A stretch of DNA of 64,000 nucleotides, taken from contig VSDK01023723.1 in assembly GCA_009767595.1 (NCBI GenBank), positions 129,675 to 193,674 of the forward strand, read 5' to 3'. Origin of the DNA: Symbiodinium kawagutii. Its lineage: Eukaryota > Sar > Dinophyceae > Suessiales > Symbiodiniaceae. Shown piece after piece: positions 46,201 to 56,046 of the stretch (its first letter is position 1; every line of letters starts with the position of its first letter). Position numbers and translations under genes: made by a program. The notes below the pieces were generated by a model. The model made no database searches, had not been told where the DNA came from, and worked only from the letters and a program-made list of their open reading frames with translations.

Positions 46201-48769
46201 TGCTGGTCGCAAGACATTTGGAGCGACTTGTGTCACTCACTGACTTCAAGTGACTGGTGACCGATTTGGTTCCAAGGATAATGAAATCTTTGGGCCAGTT
46301 CTGGCCTGTGTGGAAGTGGACTCGTTTGATGAAGCGATCCGATTTGTCAATGAGCATCTTGTCTCCAAGTTGTGCGTAGTCTAAAGGCTTTATTCAAAGC
46401 CTCACAGCCCATTGTTGGATTGTTGGCAGTGGCAACCAACATTAGGATGTTGCAAATTTTGCTGTGTTTTGCATCGTGACTTCGAGCATGGGAAGGTGTA
46501 TTGTTAGCACTGCGGAACTTCTTCTAGTCTCACTGAGTGTGAACACGTTGAGGACAACACATTACAAAATGTTTTTCAATATAATTTCAGCCTTCTTTGA
46601 ATGTATGTGTTATCCTCAGATTATCATATTATCCTTTGATTCTTTTAAACCCAGAGGTTTCACCTGCCACGCATCCGATCTGCACAGCGTCCTTCCGTTG
46701 GATTCCACAGGAACCCATTTGGGAACGGCACGGCTGTGTTCACCCGGAGCGGAGCTGCAGCTCGAAAATTCATTGATGAAATTGAAGCCGGCCAGGCCTA
46801 GCGGTCCCGCGTGCGCGAAATTGTGGTTTGGGATGTTGTGTTTTACTGGAAGGCAGTGTGATCATGTCTTCTACGCGGACAGTTGTCATTGTGGTTTTGC
46901 GGTTGAATCAGAACGCAGCAATGGAATGAATGACACCCAGCCAAGAATCAGGATTGGCAGAGAGTTTTCCCAGAACAGGTTTCCACTTGGCAGCACTTGG
47001 CCAGGTTGGTGTGAATGTACCGATCCCGGCACCTCGGAAAGATCTGGTGACCATGGGCCGCCATGGGCTGCCCATTTGATTTCATCCTCAAAGAAATTTC
47101 TTTTTGGCAAACTGAGGGCCAAGAATAGGTAATGACACGTTGAGGCCAAGAATAGGCAATGACACTTTGAGATAGGGTGTTTCGGACCAGTGGCAATCGG
47201 ATATCAAAGTTTGTGGATCTAGTGATATTCCGAGCAGACACTGTTGGTCTCTCATTGGTGAGCCCGCTGTATGTTGCAACCACAAGATCGATAATGAGGA
47301 TCTACAATTGTTGGCAATGAGAATTGACAGAACAGGATCCATTGACTCATCCGCAACGGGATCCATTCCAGGATTAAAATCTCTACCATAAATATGGTCA
47401 ATGGTTAATCATAGGGGATAATAATCAGTCGGAACCATCCAACGGTTAAGCACAGGATCACCATGGATCACCACATGGCCCATCATCGCCCCAGGTGCCA
47501 CTTCCCATGTTCTCCTTCACTGGCAACAAGAAGTCCATCTTGGGGGATCTCAACTTCTATGGCAAGGCCACTGGTCTGTGACCGTGCTCACCTCACCCAA
47601 ACCCGCGTCAGCTGTTTCATGGTAAACTTCCGTATTTTCTTTATAGCAATATTTTTCTGGAAAAGCATACGTGCGTAAACCCAAAATTATATGTTTTTGA
47701 ATGTCTATCTATATATGTATAAATATCTGTGTATATATATATATATATATATATCTGTGTGTGTGTGCATATATACATATCATGGTTTGAAATAGATTCA
47801 ATTCCATAAGATGCTTTTTTAGCCAGAGGTGATAGCATCGATGGAACATATCCTGTTCCACATGATGGTTGAAATCCTTGCTGCCAGATTTCGCTTCTCC
47901 AAAGTTGCTGGAACCACGTGGAAGGGACACGTGACATGAAGTCGATGAGATAGGAACTCCGACCATTGAACCAAATTTCCAAGGAATTATCAGCAAAAAC
48001 AGCAGGAGTAAACACCGTTCCTAAACCCAATGAAATACCTTGCAACCTACACCCCTATGAAATACCTTGCCACCTACACCCTGTACCATCCCAAATTCCC
48101 ATCTAAACAAAGGTTGACAGGGACTAGGGATCACCAGCGTATTGCGGACCCAGTTGTGTTCGCAAGGGTGGAGCTGTTGTCACTTCCATGGGGTTGACAG
48201 GAACCACGAAACAGCTGGTGAGTCACATGGGCCAGGGTTGATTGGAGCGGAAGATCCATAGATTGATTTGCCTCAGACACGCCACCCACCACAAAAGCAC
48301 GTGGGTGGTATAGACGGAGGTCACAAGCAACATTGCAATTTATGGGACCATCATCATCCTTCATCCTCCTTCATCGTCCTTCATCATCCTTGATCATTCA
48401 TCCGTCAGCCGTCATCCTTCATCCTTCCTCATCCTCCTTAATCCTTCATCATCCTTCATCATCATCCTTCATCATCATCCTTCATCATGCTGCATTTTTC
48501 ATCATCCTTCATCATGCTGCATCTTTCATCATCCTTCATCCTCCTGCATCTTTCATCATCCTTCATCCTCCTTCCTCCTTAATCCTTCATCCTGTTTCAT
48601 CATCCTCCATCTTCATGGGACAGCACCATGTGGCATCACAGGGTACCGCTAGCAGGCAGGGGTCAATTTCTTCACCCAGCTGAAGACCGTGACCTCTGCC
48701 TGGCGAGACGATGGCAGCTGGACAGCGAAAGTTCCCACGGCTGTTGCTGGTTGCTTAATGGGTGATTAA
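34202..48769 (+). CDS. ALDH6A1: Methylmalonate-semialdehyde dehydrogenase (CoA-acylating), 22 exons
   Basis: Mitochondrial-type enzyme that converts methylmalonate (or malonate) semialdehyde to propionyl- (or acetyl-) CoA in valine and pyrimidine breakdown; bacterial name mmsA. Exons: 34202-34241, 34707-34746, 35603-35683, 36537-36597, 36848-36904, 39174-39212, 39797-39889, 40662-40748, 41033-41134, 41324-41390, 41685-41737, 41964-42030, 42612-42663, 43440-43533, 44205-44227, 45639-45702, 46103-46174, 46277-46353, 46711-46795, 47005-47028, 47495-47573, 48660-48769. They join in phase to 488 codons plus TAA, matching the family throughout. Active-site residues, in joined numbering: N135 (FNFP), K158 (MKPSE), nucleophile C266 (GQRCM), E367 (EIFGP). 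The N-terminus and transit peptide are not found. A possible earlier exon ends at 33154 (...GEFM, GT donor) and would give [15 protein letters not shown], as in homologues. C-terminus after TSAW is assigned less securely. Confidence 0.93.
34543..34634. mobile_element. Hairpin element family, copy 2 (92 bp)
   Basis: Terminal inverted repeats GTTTCTTAAA and TTTAAGAAAC enclose CCAAATCATCC and AACCAACCAT..TTTGGGG, both shared with the copy at 54917. It sits in intron 1 of the dehydrogenase gene. There is no coding capacity, so any movement would need proteins from elsewhere. Confidence 0.6.
37422..38792 (+). CDS. DUF4116-repeat protein, intronless
   Basis: A 456-residue protein built of about nine repeats of roughly 48 residues with the DUF4116 pattern: a charged start such as DKEVVL.AV, then G.AL.FA, then .ELQDD. 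DUF4116 proteins are greatly expanded in dinoflagellates and other protists; no biochemical role is established. Start chosen at the ATG at 37422 (MAQTLSRSD), because the open frame upstream to 37368 has low coding character. The gene is a single uninterrupted exon lying wholly inside intron 5 of the dehydrogenase gene (36905-39173), on the same strand. Lack of introns beside a host gene with 21 introns suggests insertion of a processed copy. The sequence just before the ATG has a weak resemblance to a spliced leader (about 14 of 21 with one insertion), not enough to claim. Confidence 0.88.
   Translation: MAQTLSRSDAKNKIQRGAFHRTVVLEVVTQYGDLLCYAQPKYQIDKEVVLAAVASSSWAVKYVAQELQQDDNFALEMIRANPMALKLLPERCRQDPDLVLAAVKGDGRCLALSPLCRNEDFVREAVLLSPEALEFAPETLKAEFDLVFSAVSAHGQALRFAAPELQDDRQVALAAVQSCAGAMAYISSDLQKNRHFLLEVLRLQGSALECVEPGFQDEEIVLEAVASNSGALRFSTLRTHRSFVLMAVETAGMSLEHVSAELLDDKEVVLTAVTSNGLALQFASENLKDDEEVVWRAVNQDPCALSFSTFQRNKDFLLRCAKSGLFSALDFADRGLIADKDFGLSLLSTDVATLPHLSEELREDREILLHAAALSLSNPSQDDQDFRNSALRLRSALAMVRRHPNSRNIVLRAVGSHPLSLWYAAPELQADPTFQEQAAWLIASKDRSGANMVSVA
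44318..44358. repeat. Perfect 16-bp inverted repeat, 9-base loop
   Basis: CAATAACAATAGGGTT at 44318-44333 is the exact reverse complement of 44343-44358. It lies in a 44270-44520 stretch where the AACAATAGGGTT motif recurs in both orientations, inside intron 15 of the dehydrogenase gene. Confidence 0.75.
44643..44735. mobile_element. Hairpin element family, copy 3 (93 bp)
   Basis: Perfect 14-bp terminal inverted repeats TCTCAAAATAGGGG (44644-44657) and its reverse complement (44720-44733). The interior differs from the other copies. It lies in intron 15 of the dehydrogenase gene. Confidence 0.7.
47731..47768. repeat. (TA)n/(TG)n microsatellite
   Basis: A TA run followed by a TG run in the last intron of the dehydrogenase gene. 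Confidence 0.9.
48345..48612. repeat. Degenerate CATCCTTCAT array
   Basis: Repeats of CATCCTTCAT with CATCATGCTG variants immediately upstream of the terminal dehydrogenase exon. The open frame over it (Ser/His/Ile-rich) is a repeat artefact. Confidence 0.85.
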
Positions 48770-49450
48770 TGACCACCAACCAGTTAGACCAACCAGTTGA
48801 CCTCTAGTTAAACACTAGAAACAATATATTAACACTTACAACAAAGTGAATGGTTGGTTTCAATGCTTAACCCTTGTCGTGGTGATTAACCAACTGTAAA
48901 CAATATGATTAGCTAGAAGAACCCTGATACAAGGGTTTGACAATAGGTTTATGATGGTTGTTGTTTAACCATTGGTTGATATAACCATTGTTAACACTTT
49001 CACCTACAAACCATTAGTTGTCAAAAAACACGTGCACGTTCATAACATGGTCTTCGATTGAAAAACACATTGATGAATTCGGAGCCAACAATTCGAGGAA
49101 TTGATGAATTATCTTCTGACAACGGCCAGTTCTGCTCAATCACTCACACGAGTCCGAGTTTGGCGTTGTTTGAGAAAATCTCCACCGACTACATGGTGAT
49201 GAAGATTCAAACATGCTACAGCTCTGTTTGGTAAAAGTGAGCATTTTTGAAATCGGAGGGTAAGACCTTTGAAGTTGAATCCAACAACTGATTCCTAGAA
49301 GTTGATGGCCCAGCGCGTGCATGAGAAATCATGTTGGCATGTTACTGCTGGTCATGGCACTGGTCGCCATTGGCAAAACAATTTTCGCACTGCGGAGCCA
49401 CAACCCTCTCAAGATCTGGGGTAAGGAGGGTCGGTTGGTGGCCAGGCCCA

Positions 49451-51420
49451 GACTATCAGCATCAGCTAGGAGCCTCCAAGGTTTTCAAACGTGCAGGTGG
49501 TAGGTACCCCCGGGAAAGGCATGGATGCGGAAAGCCACAGCATCATGCAGGATCCTGGTTTTGACTGCGAATATGCTGCTCCCAGCAGATCAGTCTTCAC
49601 CTGCCATGGCCTCCTTCCCCTCGAGGTTATATCGAGAAGCTGAGTACTGCTGGAGTAGGTGCACAGTGAGCACCAGGGTCCGGTTCTGCGCTTGTGTTTT
49701 AAAGACGAGTGCCCGGTGAATGGCGGGAATGGCGGCCAATCGGGCCTGAAGGGAGTATACTGAAACGACGCTGACTACAGATGGCAGCGACCATGTTTAT
49801 GGCTTGTGTGTTGAAGTGCATCGCTGGCTGTTTTATTCTGTGCTGGTGTCACGACCATCACGGCCAACATTGGCAGCTGCTCCCGTGATTGTACAAAGAT
49901 GATTATGCAATGAGCCCAGCTGTACAGCATTGACCATTGGGATTGACCTAGGGGCGTTCCTATGGTGTTCACAACTTGGGAGTCTTGCACTACAATCCCC
50001 AAAAGATTGGAGTCTTCGCAACTAGCTCGTTGCCACGCATTTTTGGATGGATATGGTGGAGGACAATACAACTCACTTCAATATTGACGCTTAGCAAAGG
50101 CCAATCATTGCCAGTACTTTGGAATCAGACAATTAGGACCCATGATTCGTGATGAGAGGATCAGGAGGCATCCATGGTAAAGTTGTCCCTTTTGCTTCTG
50201 ACATTCTGCATTTACAATCAGTTCGATCATTCAAACATTTGCAATCCTCCCAGCTTGTAGACCGCAATACCTCTACAGATGCTCCAAAGCATGTCTTAAT
50301 CTGAAATCCGAGACAAACAGCATGTCAAGATATGGCAAGAGTTTTGCTCATGGACAATGATAAGTCCAGAATCATAGTCCTGATTGATGCTGGTAGGGAC
50401 AGATCTTGGTGGGAACACATGGGAACCATCTTTTGCGCCGATCGAGCTGTCTCCAAAATTCGATCCTCTTCCGCTGGACGCAGCGCTTCACGCTTTTGGC
50501 GTTTCGCTGGCGTTTCGCTGGCGGGTGGACAGCTCAAGTCATTCAACACTGGTGGGCATTGGCTTGTACTCCAACTTGTTGATGGATGTTGATGGATGTT
50601 GATGAGATGATTACTATCATTGTCAGATATTGTCAGCATTGTTGAACATTGACCATCATGCTGCTCATTGTCCTTCAACCAGGGTATCAGGAGTACGCTT
50701 TGACAGCCGCATATCAGGGGCTAGTCCCAAGTTGTACTTGACCCATATGATCACCCAAAAAGAATTGCAAATGGAATAAGGTGCAGATGAATTTCTAGAT
50801 GATTGTGCGGCTAGTGGCCGCTTCCGAATATGAATTACCAGTTGTCATTGCGGGGCTTGCCAGATTTCAGTATGGTTGTGGCAGTACCCGGACGAACTCA
50901 GAACCCGATGCTCCCTGAGCAGAATCTCTGGACTGGCAGATATTGTCACAGGGTACAGATGTTTTCAAACGTACAAGCTGTTCAAATGTGGATATGGGTC
51001 AGAATGACTAGCCGCCAAAATGGCAATTTCTAATGGAAATCTATGGAAATCCACTATAAACCAGTGGTTTTGGGGTGCCCAATGTTGACTCACAATCATG
51101 TGTCGGTTATGAAAGGCCAATCAGATCTACCGAACGAGTTCCACCCGTAGCGTCGGAGGAGCATGGCGATTAGGTTGTATTACGCGAAGGAAAATATGGA
51201 GAGCAGCGGTTGTTCAGTATGAACTGACAGGTGAATAGAGGTGAAAGGGATCAGATTTGAGAGATTTGCAGGTATTCACCTTAATTAGTTTATTTGACCA
51301 ACTGACAGGGATTTAATGATCAAATGGTGCAAGTCACAAGCTTGCACATGTTGGACCTGGCAAAGGTGCCTTGGATGTACGCTCACTCCGACTTGGGGTT
51401 GCTTCTCATACTGCGTCCTG
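49451..51420 (+). CDS. Candidate exons, unrecognised
   Basis: Short plus-strand frames with protein-like composition. 49451-49498 has clean AG-G and GT borders and reads PDYQHQLGASKVFKRAG. About 49554-49640 reads DPGFDCEYAAP. About 50430-50555 has two competing frames, with an 11-bp tandem duplication GGCGTTTCGCT. About 51336-51430 reads SLHMLDLAKVPWMYAHSDLG. They could be upstream exons of the NADAR gene or of another gene. Between them nothing is recognised. Confidence 0.25.
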
Positions 51421-51896
51421 CAACCGTTTGAGAGTGCCGGAATCTTTCATTCGATGACAACCGTTGGAGCAACCATGGCGGAGCAGGAAGTGTTACCTTT
51501 CTACGGTCATGGCAAAGGTCGAGACTATTGCGCCACTTGTCGCAGCCCCCACGTCATAGATCCATCTTCAGGTGCCAGGTCGTTCACAAACTACCTGAGA
51601 ATTCAAGACGATGACACCTTTTTTTGGGGGAACCCCAGTTGGATAGCGTTTGGGATCATGTTGGTTTGGAGACTGCAAGAGCATCAACATTTTGGGCCTG
51701 CGGTGAACAGCACTTAATTTATAGCGTTGACATCTTCGCAATTTGTGACAAATCAAACGCCTTTCGGTGGCGTAGCTTCAGGGACGCAGAATTCCCAGAG
51801 GGAGCCACCGGGATATAGGCGTAAACTTGCGCAGCAAACTACACCAATTTCTTCGTTTGTGATCCGTTCATCCAGTTGCACCTGGGACACACTGAG

Positions 51897-54800
51897 GAGT
51901 TCAGCAACTTCTACTGGCATGACACTCCCTACGCATTTGTGCTCCCGGACTATGCGCGTCAGACCTGGACTCCCAAGGAGGTCCAGTGTCACTTTAGCGA
52001 GAAGGCGGGGATGCAACGGTGCCGGCCTTGCATGACCAACAGATGCCCAACAACACAATGTTTGTAGCTCTTAAACCTACCCCAAGCATCCCTAAGCATC
52101 CCTAAGCTACCTCCAGAATTGTCCCCAAGTTGGGCAGTGCTTGCTGAGAGGGTTCAGATCTGCGAACACCACATTGAATGGGTGCTCAAATTTAAGCGGT
52201 CTGTGCTTAGTTTAGAACGGCTTAGAATATGCTAAAACCATCTAAAACCTTAGCGCACGAAGTTTTCTTTAGTGATTGAAATGTTTGGAGTTATTGGGAC
52301 AGCGGCCATAAGCCAAGGTCCAACATTCAGTGTTTCTGCAAGTCGAAGGCAGCCAGTCACCGTTGAAAGACCGATGAGTCTTGAATTTGACCATTGGGGA
52401 TTCTGCCTATTCATTTGGCATCAAGTATTGAGTTTTGTAGTCATTTCGGCTCAAGAATCGTTTCCACTTGCTACCAAGTGGTTTCTGCCCTGGCCATGAA
52501 GTTGTTTGGCTTCTGTTGTGCAATGGCTACGATTACCATGACACAGGCAATGAACTCCACAGGCCCTTCACAAGGCGCCACGAACGAGATGACGAACCAG
52601 ACGCTTCCAGAGCCTTCCGAAGGAGATCCGCCATCAGATCACAAGCTTCGCGGAAGATGCTTCGGACTGAACGATGTCTGGAGGCCAGGTCAGTGTTGCA
52701 GTGGCAGGTGCCCGGAAGCCATTCGACGATGCCGACCTTGGCAACGCTAGGAATGCACTGCGACTTGGCTGAGGTGAGCTCCGTTTGACCCACATGGGCA
52801 CTGAATGCTCTCTGAATCATCGGACGTGACAGTGCGTGTTCGGACTTGCACTTTGGGCCCAGCTTTTGAGATTGTACAGCTACAATCCCTTCCTCCAATA
52901 ATAAAGAAAATTGATTATTGGCTTTCCCTAGTAGGGAAACTATACATTTCGGGGGGACCAGAGACAGGTCTTATCTTGGGGGAAGGGATCAATCTTGGCC
53001 CACCGCCATCCAGAAAGCTAGATGAGTGAACAGATGTAGAGATGGGCACCTTGTTATTCGCAAAGCAAAATGATTACACTTTGGTAATCAACAGACATTC
53101 ACTACCAAGAACCAGTGAAGGAACCCTCAATATAATCAGACCCATACCTAGCTCATCTAATTTGTGTCAACATGTGCCAACCAACAGATGCCAAGAGCAT
53201 CCAACAACCAATTTCAATAGCCACCAGATGCCAGCAGCCATTGGTCATCAGCAACGGCCAAGCCATGCTGGCAGGCGATCATGGCGGTGAAGGCATCGCT
53301 ATTTGATGACCAAGAGCTTCTTGATAGCAGGGGATCCCTAGGGATGCTGCGGGGCTGTTCTGGTTGCTGTTCTCATTGCTCTGGTTGTTCGTGTTGTTGA
53401 GATTTGTGGTCGTGGTCGTTTCTTGTCACTGACCCTTGGGGCAGCTCGAAGACATGATCGAAGCTGTTGGTTTGTTGTGGTTTGTCCTGTCTGGCGACAT
53501 GTGGAAGAAACCGTTGCCAAGCACAGCTCCCCTGGGATGCCCATGAGGACCTTTTGGCTCATTGAGAAGTCGCGGACTCCCAATGAAACGAAGGACCCGG
53601 TTGCGGTGTCGGCGCTGCCATGGCAATGGGTGGTGTGGGTGGTCGAGCAACCAACTGTTCCTGTAGATTTCTGCAGCCATTGATTTTCAGCCCGCTCTGT
53701 GAAGTCGGATGGTGGGGGTATCACATCCTTTTGAGGTGCAAACCATGCAGAAATACAGGATCGCTTCACACGTGCGACGTTCAATTTTCCGCGTAATCAT
53801 GCGTAATCATTCAGATCCGGATTGTATTGCTGGGTGACTGAAAAGATATTTCTTTTTATTAGTTGATTACTTTTTGCGGACAAAGCATGCAGAAAACTTG
53901 AGCTCGGGCATGCTCCTTGATTGACACGTGACGGAAGTGGTCAGGAAACCACGCATAAACTATGTGAGTCGTGCAAACTCTTTGGCCCTGCAGAGGCTCT
54001 CGGACGAAAGGTCAGAAACTTCAATCAAGATGTTTGGTCGAAGCACTTGGAGCAGGCGCACGGTTCTGGACATCGGATGTTGCAACTCACGTTTTGCATT
54101 CATCTTGCATGTTTGGGCAGCCAAAAAACACAATTATGAACCATTTGGTTTGCGCATGTCATTGTATGTATATATCATATATATACATAGATTATATAGA
54201 ACTATATAAATATATGTATATATTTTTCGTCATGTGATAGTCGTGTGGCATGTAGTGATTTGTGGTATACAGGACCCACATGTATTGATATATGTATACT
54301 CACTGTACATGTTGTATATGTGTGTATTACTGTGTGTTGCTACAATCATAGAAATAATCATCAAACATTGGAGATGCTTTGGCAGCTGTGACAATGGTGG
54401 GGCAGTGCACTGAGTGGATTGGATCGTTGCACACCAGCCATGTTCCTGTGAAGCCAGGCTCCCAGCCACTTCTGCCAATTCTTTTGCCATTATTCAGCAC
54501 TGTCAACCATTACTTACGCTTACAACCATTATTGAACATTCTCAGGCATGGTACATTCAATGGCATTGCTTCACTGCATTCTGAACCATTCCGGACACAT
54601 TTGTTCAGCTCAGTGTCCAAGTTCTGATGGATCCCCATCTGCGCTGGCATCGAAGTTGACTATAGATGAGAAACTGTCTTCCCAACTGCCCAGACAGCTT
54701 TTGAAGTGGTCTATCAGAAGTTCAACTCCTCCACGCAGCTTAGCTGATTTCAACGCTTCTGTGACTGATTGATCAGAGGCAGTGCTGGTTTGCATCGAGT

Positions 54801-55837
54801 ATGTCCTGCGTTGCAACTTGACACACGAATCTCCACTCTCACCATTCCTAGCAGGGGTGATACCAGTTGCTGATTGGCGGCTTTGATTCAGCACCATGCT
54901 ATTCATCCATATGGGGGTTTCTCAAAATAGTGGTACCCCTAAATCATCCTTCCTAATCATTTCTAGTAATGAACCAACCATAATTTTGGGGCTATGGCTT
55001 GAGAAACCACCATATTCCCTTTGTTGAGTTCGGTCAGGCAGAGGCAGCTTTCCGAAGGTTTTGAATGTCATCCTTCTCGGGCTCCTCCTTGAGGTATCTC
55101 AGGCAGCTTCTGCTGAAGACCGGGAATAAACTCATTGTCGAGGCACGAGTTCCGGTTGCGGTGGCACGACCGGTGGCATCTGTTTGAGCAGTTCCAAGGT
55201 CCAAAAATCGCGGTGTTTCGAACGCACGGCTTCCGTTGCTGAAAAGCTGGCACTGAATCATTGATTTCTTGTCACGTGTCGGACGTGTCGTGTCGTTCAG
55301 GAGGAAAAGTCAACAGTTACGGATACTGCACGGATCATGGATGTAGACAGACTTACTAAGCAACACCACTTGTCATGAAAGTCTGTGGACTGCCGGCAGT
55401 GTAAGCAATGCAATCAAACAATGGTGGTGAACAGAATACTATTCTATGAACATCTTCAAATGTTCACATAAATATTGCCAAAGCTCTGGAAGAAGAATTG
55501 GAATCTGGTGCTCAGTGGACACGCGTGGGCCTCTTTCGGTCTCCCCTTCGCGGTAGGAATTGGCTGGTGTTCCATTCTAAAGAACTTGTTCGGGGTTCCT
55601 TGGGTATTCTATTTGACCAACACCCATATGAAAGGATTTGCTTTGAACCAGTTGACTTGCGGCAGTCCACTTTGAAGCCATGATATGTCCTGATCCAAAC
55701 CCCTTTCGACAGTCTCATTGATAGTTTAAATTTGGTGACACATATGCAGACATGTCACCCATCGGATTTTGATATGCACATGTGCATTCTTCATGCTGGA
55801 GGCAGCTCCCAGGGACAGCATCTGGGGCGTTGGCTTA
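51897..55837 (+). CDS. NADAR-domain protein, three exons identified
   Basis: NADAR (YbiA-like) proteins hydrolyse N-glycosidic bonds of ADP-ribose-type substrates, including ADP-ribosylated guanine. Three exons carry the family's conserved blocks in the right order. 51897-51980 reads EFSNFYWHDTPYAF...TWTPKE (family F-S-N-F and W-x-T-x-E blocks, GT donor). 53996-54055 reads ALGRKVRNFNQDVWSKHLEQ (GC donor). 55802-55837 reads AAPRDSIWGVGL (the D-x-x-W-G-x-G block, GC donor). All start with G after AG and all are in phase 0. The exons for the region after E (usually H-Y-F-Q-A-x-K-F) and for the helix before the D-x-x-WG block were not found, so intactness is unproven. A relict spliced leader and a small ORF lie within it. 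Confidence 0.6.
52434..52455 (+). other. Relict dinoflagellate spliced leader
   Basis: The 22 bases match the dinoflagellate spliced leader at 18 positions, counting the variable first base, and the last eight (GGCTCAAG) are exact. All four differences are transitions, as expected from decay of a methylated copy. Such relics arise when a trans-spliced mRNA is reverse-transcribed and reinserted. It sits 40 bases upstream of an ATG. By rough arithmetic, about 0.01 matches this good are expected by chance in this window. Confidence 0.72.
52496..52750 (+). CDS. Small cysteine-rich, possibly secreted protein (retrocopy)
   Basis: An 84-residue intronless ORF beginning 40 bases after the relict spliced leader, where an mRNA start would be expected. 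Residues 1-19 could be a weak signal peptide (MKLFGFCC start, moderately hydrophobic). A polar Thr/Pro/Ser/Asp-rich middle follows. The basic C-terminal 32 residues have cysteines at 55, 67, 68, 72 and 79 (C-x11-CC-x3-C-x6-C), an arrangement reminiscent of small disulphide-rich secreted peptides. The cysteine number there is odd, so it is not a clean knottin framework. I recognise no family and claim no activity. It lies within the NADAR gene's span, same strand. It may be a functional retrogene or a pseudogene still open by chance. Confidence 0.5.
   Translation: MKLFGFCCAMATITMTQAMNSTGPSQGATNEMTNQTLPEPSEGDPPSDHKLRGRCFGLNDVWRPGQCCSGRCPEAIRRCRPWQR
54917..55008. mobile_element. Hairpin element family, copy 4 (92 bp)
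   Basis: Terminal inverted repeats GGTTTCTCAA and TTGAGAAACC. The interior motifs TAAATCATCC and AACCAACCATAATTTTGGGG are shared with copy 2. CCATAT occurs close to both ends and may be a target duplication. Confidence 0.62.
55034..55261 (-). CDS. Minus-strand hypothetical frame
   Basis: A 75-residue minus-strand frame with charged, helix-like C-terminal composition (...YLKEEPEKDDIQNLRK...). No family is recognised and there is no splice context. It is the only minus-strand frame with some coding character in an otherwise plus-strand region, so chance is the likelier explanation. Confidence 0.15.
   Translation of the reverse strand: MIQCQLFSNGSRAFETPRFLDLGTAQTDATGRATATGTRASTMSLFPVFSRSCLRYLKEEPEKDDIQNLRKAASA
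55450..55683 (+). CDS. Hypothetical frame, no ATG
   Basis: An open frame between stops that ends at TGA (55681). It reads ...AKALEEELESGAQWTRVGLF... and ...GILFDQHPYERICFEPVDL..., with convincing protein composition. There is no ATG and no AG-G acceptor at the expected place. It lies between two NADAR exons but does not match NADAR. It could be an alternative exon, or a fragment of another retrocopy. Confidence 0.3.
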   Translation, partial: TSSNVHINIAKALEEELESGAQWTRVGLFRSPLRGRNWLVFHSKELVRGSLGILFDQHPYERICFEPVDLRQSTLKP

Positions 55838-55981
55838 GCAACGAGCACCCTGGAGCTGTTGATTACCGTTGAGTTGGGCGGGGTGGGGTCGATCTGGTTA
55901 GGATTGGTCACCGGTGGTGATGGATCTGCCATGTTTACCAGATCTACGGTAACGAATCAGAACCAAACATCATTTGTTGAT

Positions 55982-56046
55982 CATTGGTTGATTATTGGTT
56001 GATTATTGGTTGATCATTGGTTGGTCATTGGTTGAAAATTGGTTGT
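55982..56046. repeat. 11-bp tandem repeat (ATTGGTTGATT)
   Basis: About six units, with two more near 56090-56105. From 56047 to 58384 nothing is recognised as coding; 57500-58340 is AT-rich CAAC/GTTG low-complexity sequence typical of this window's intergenic DNA. Confidence 0.75.
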
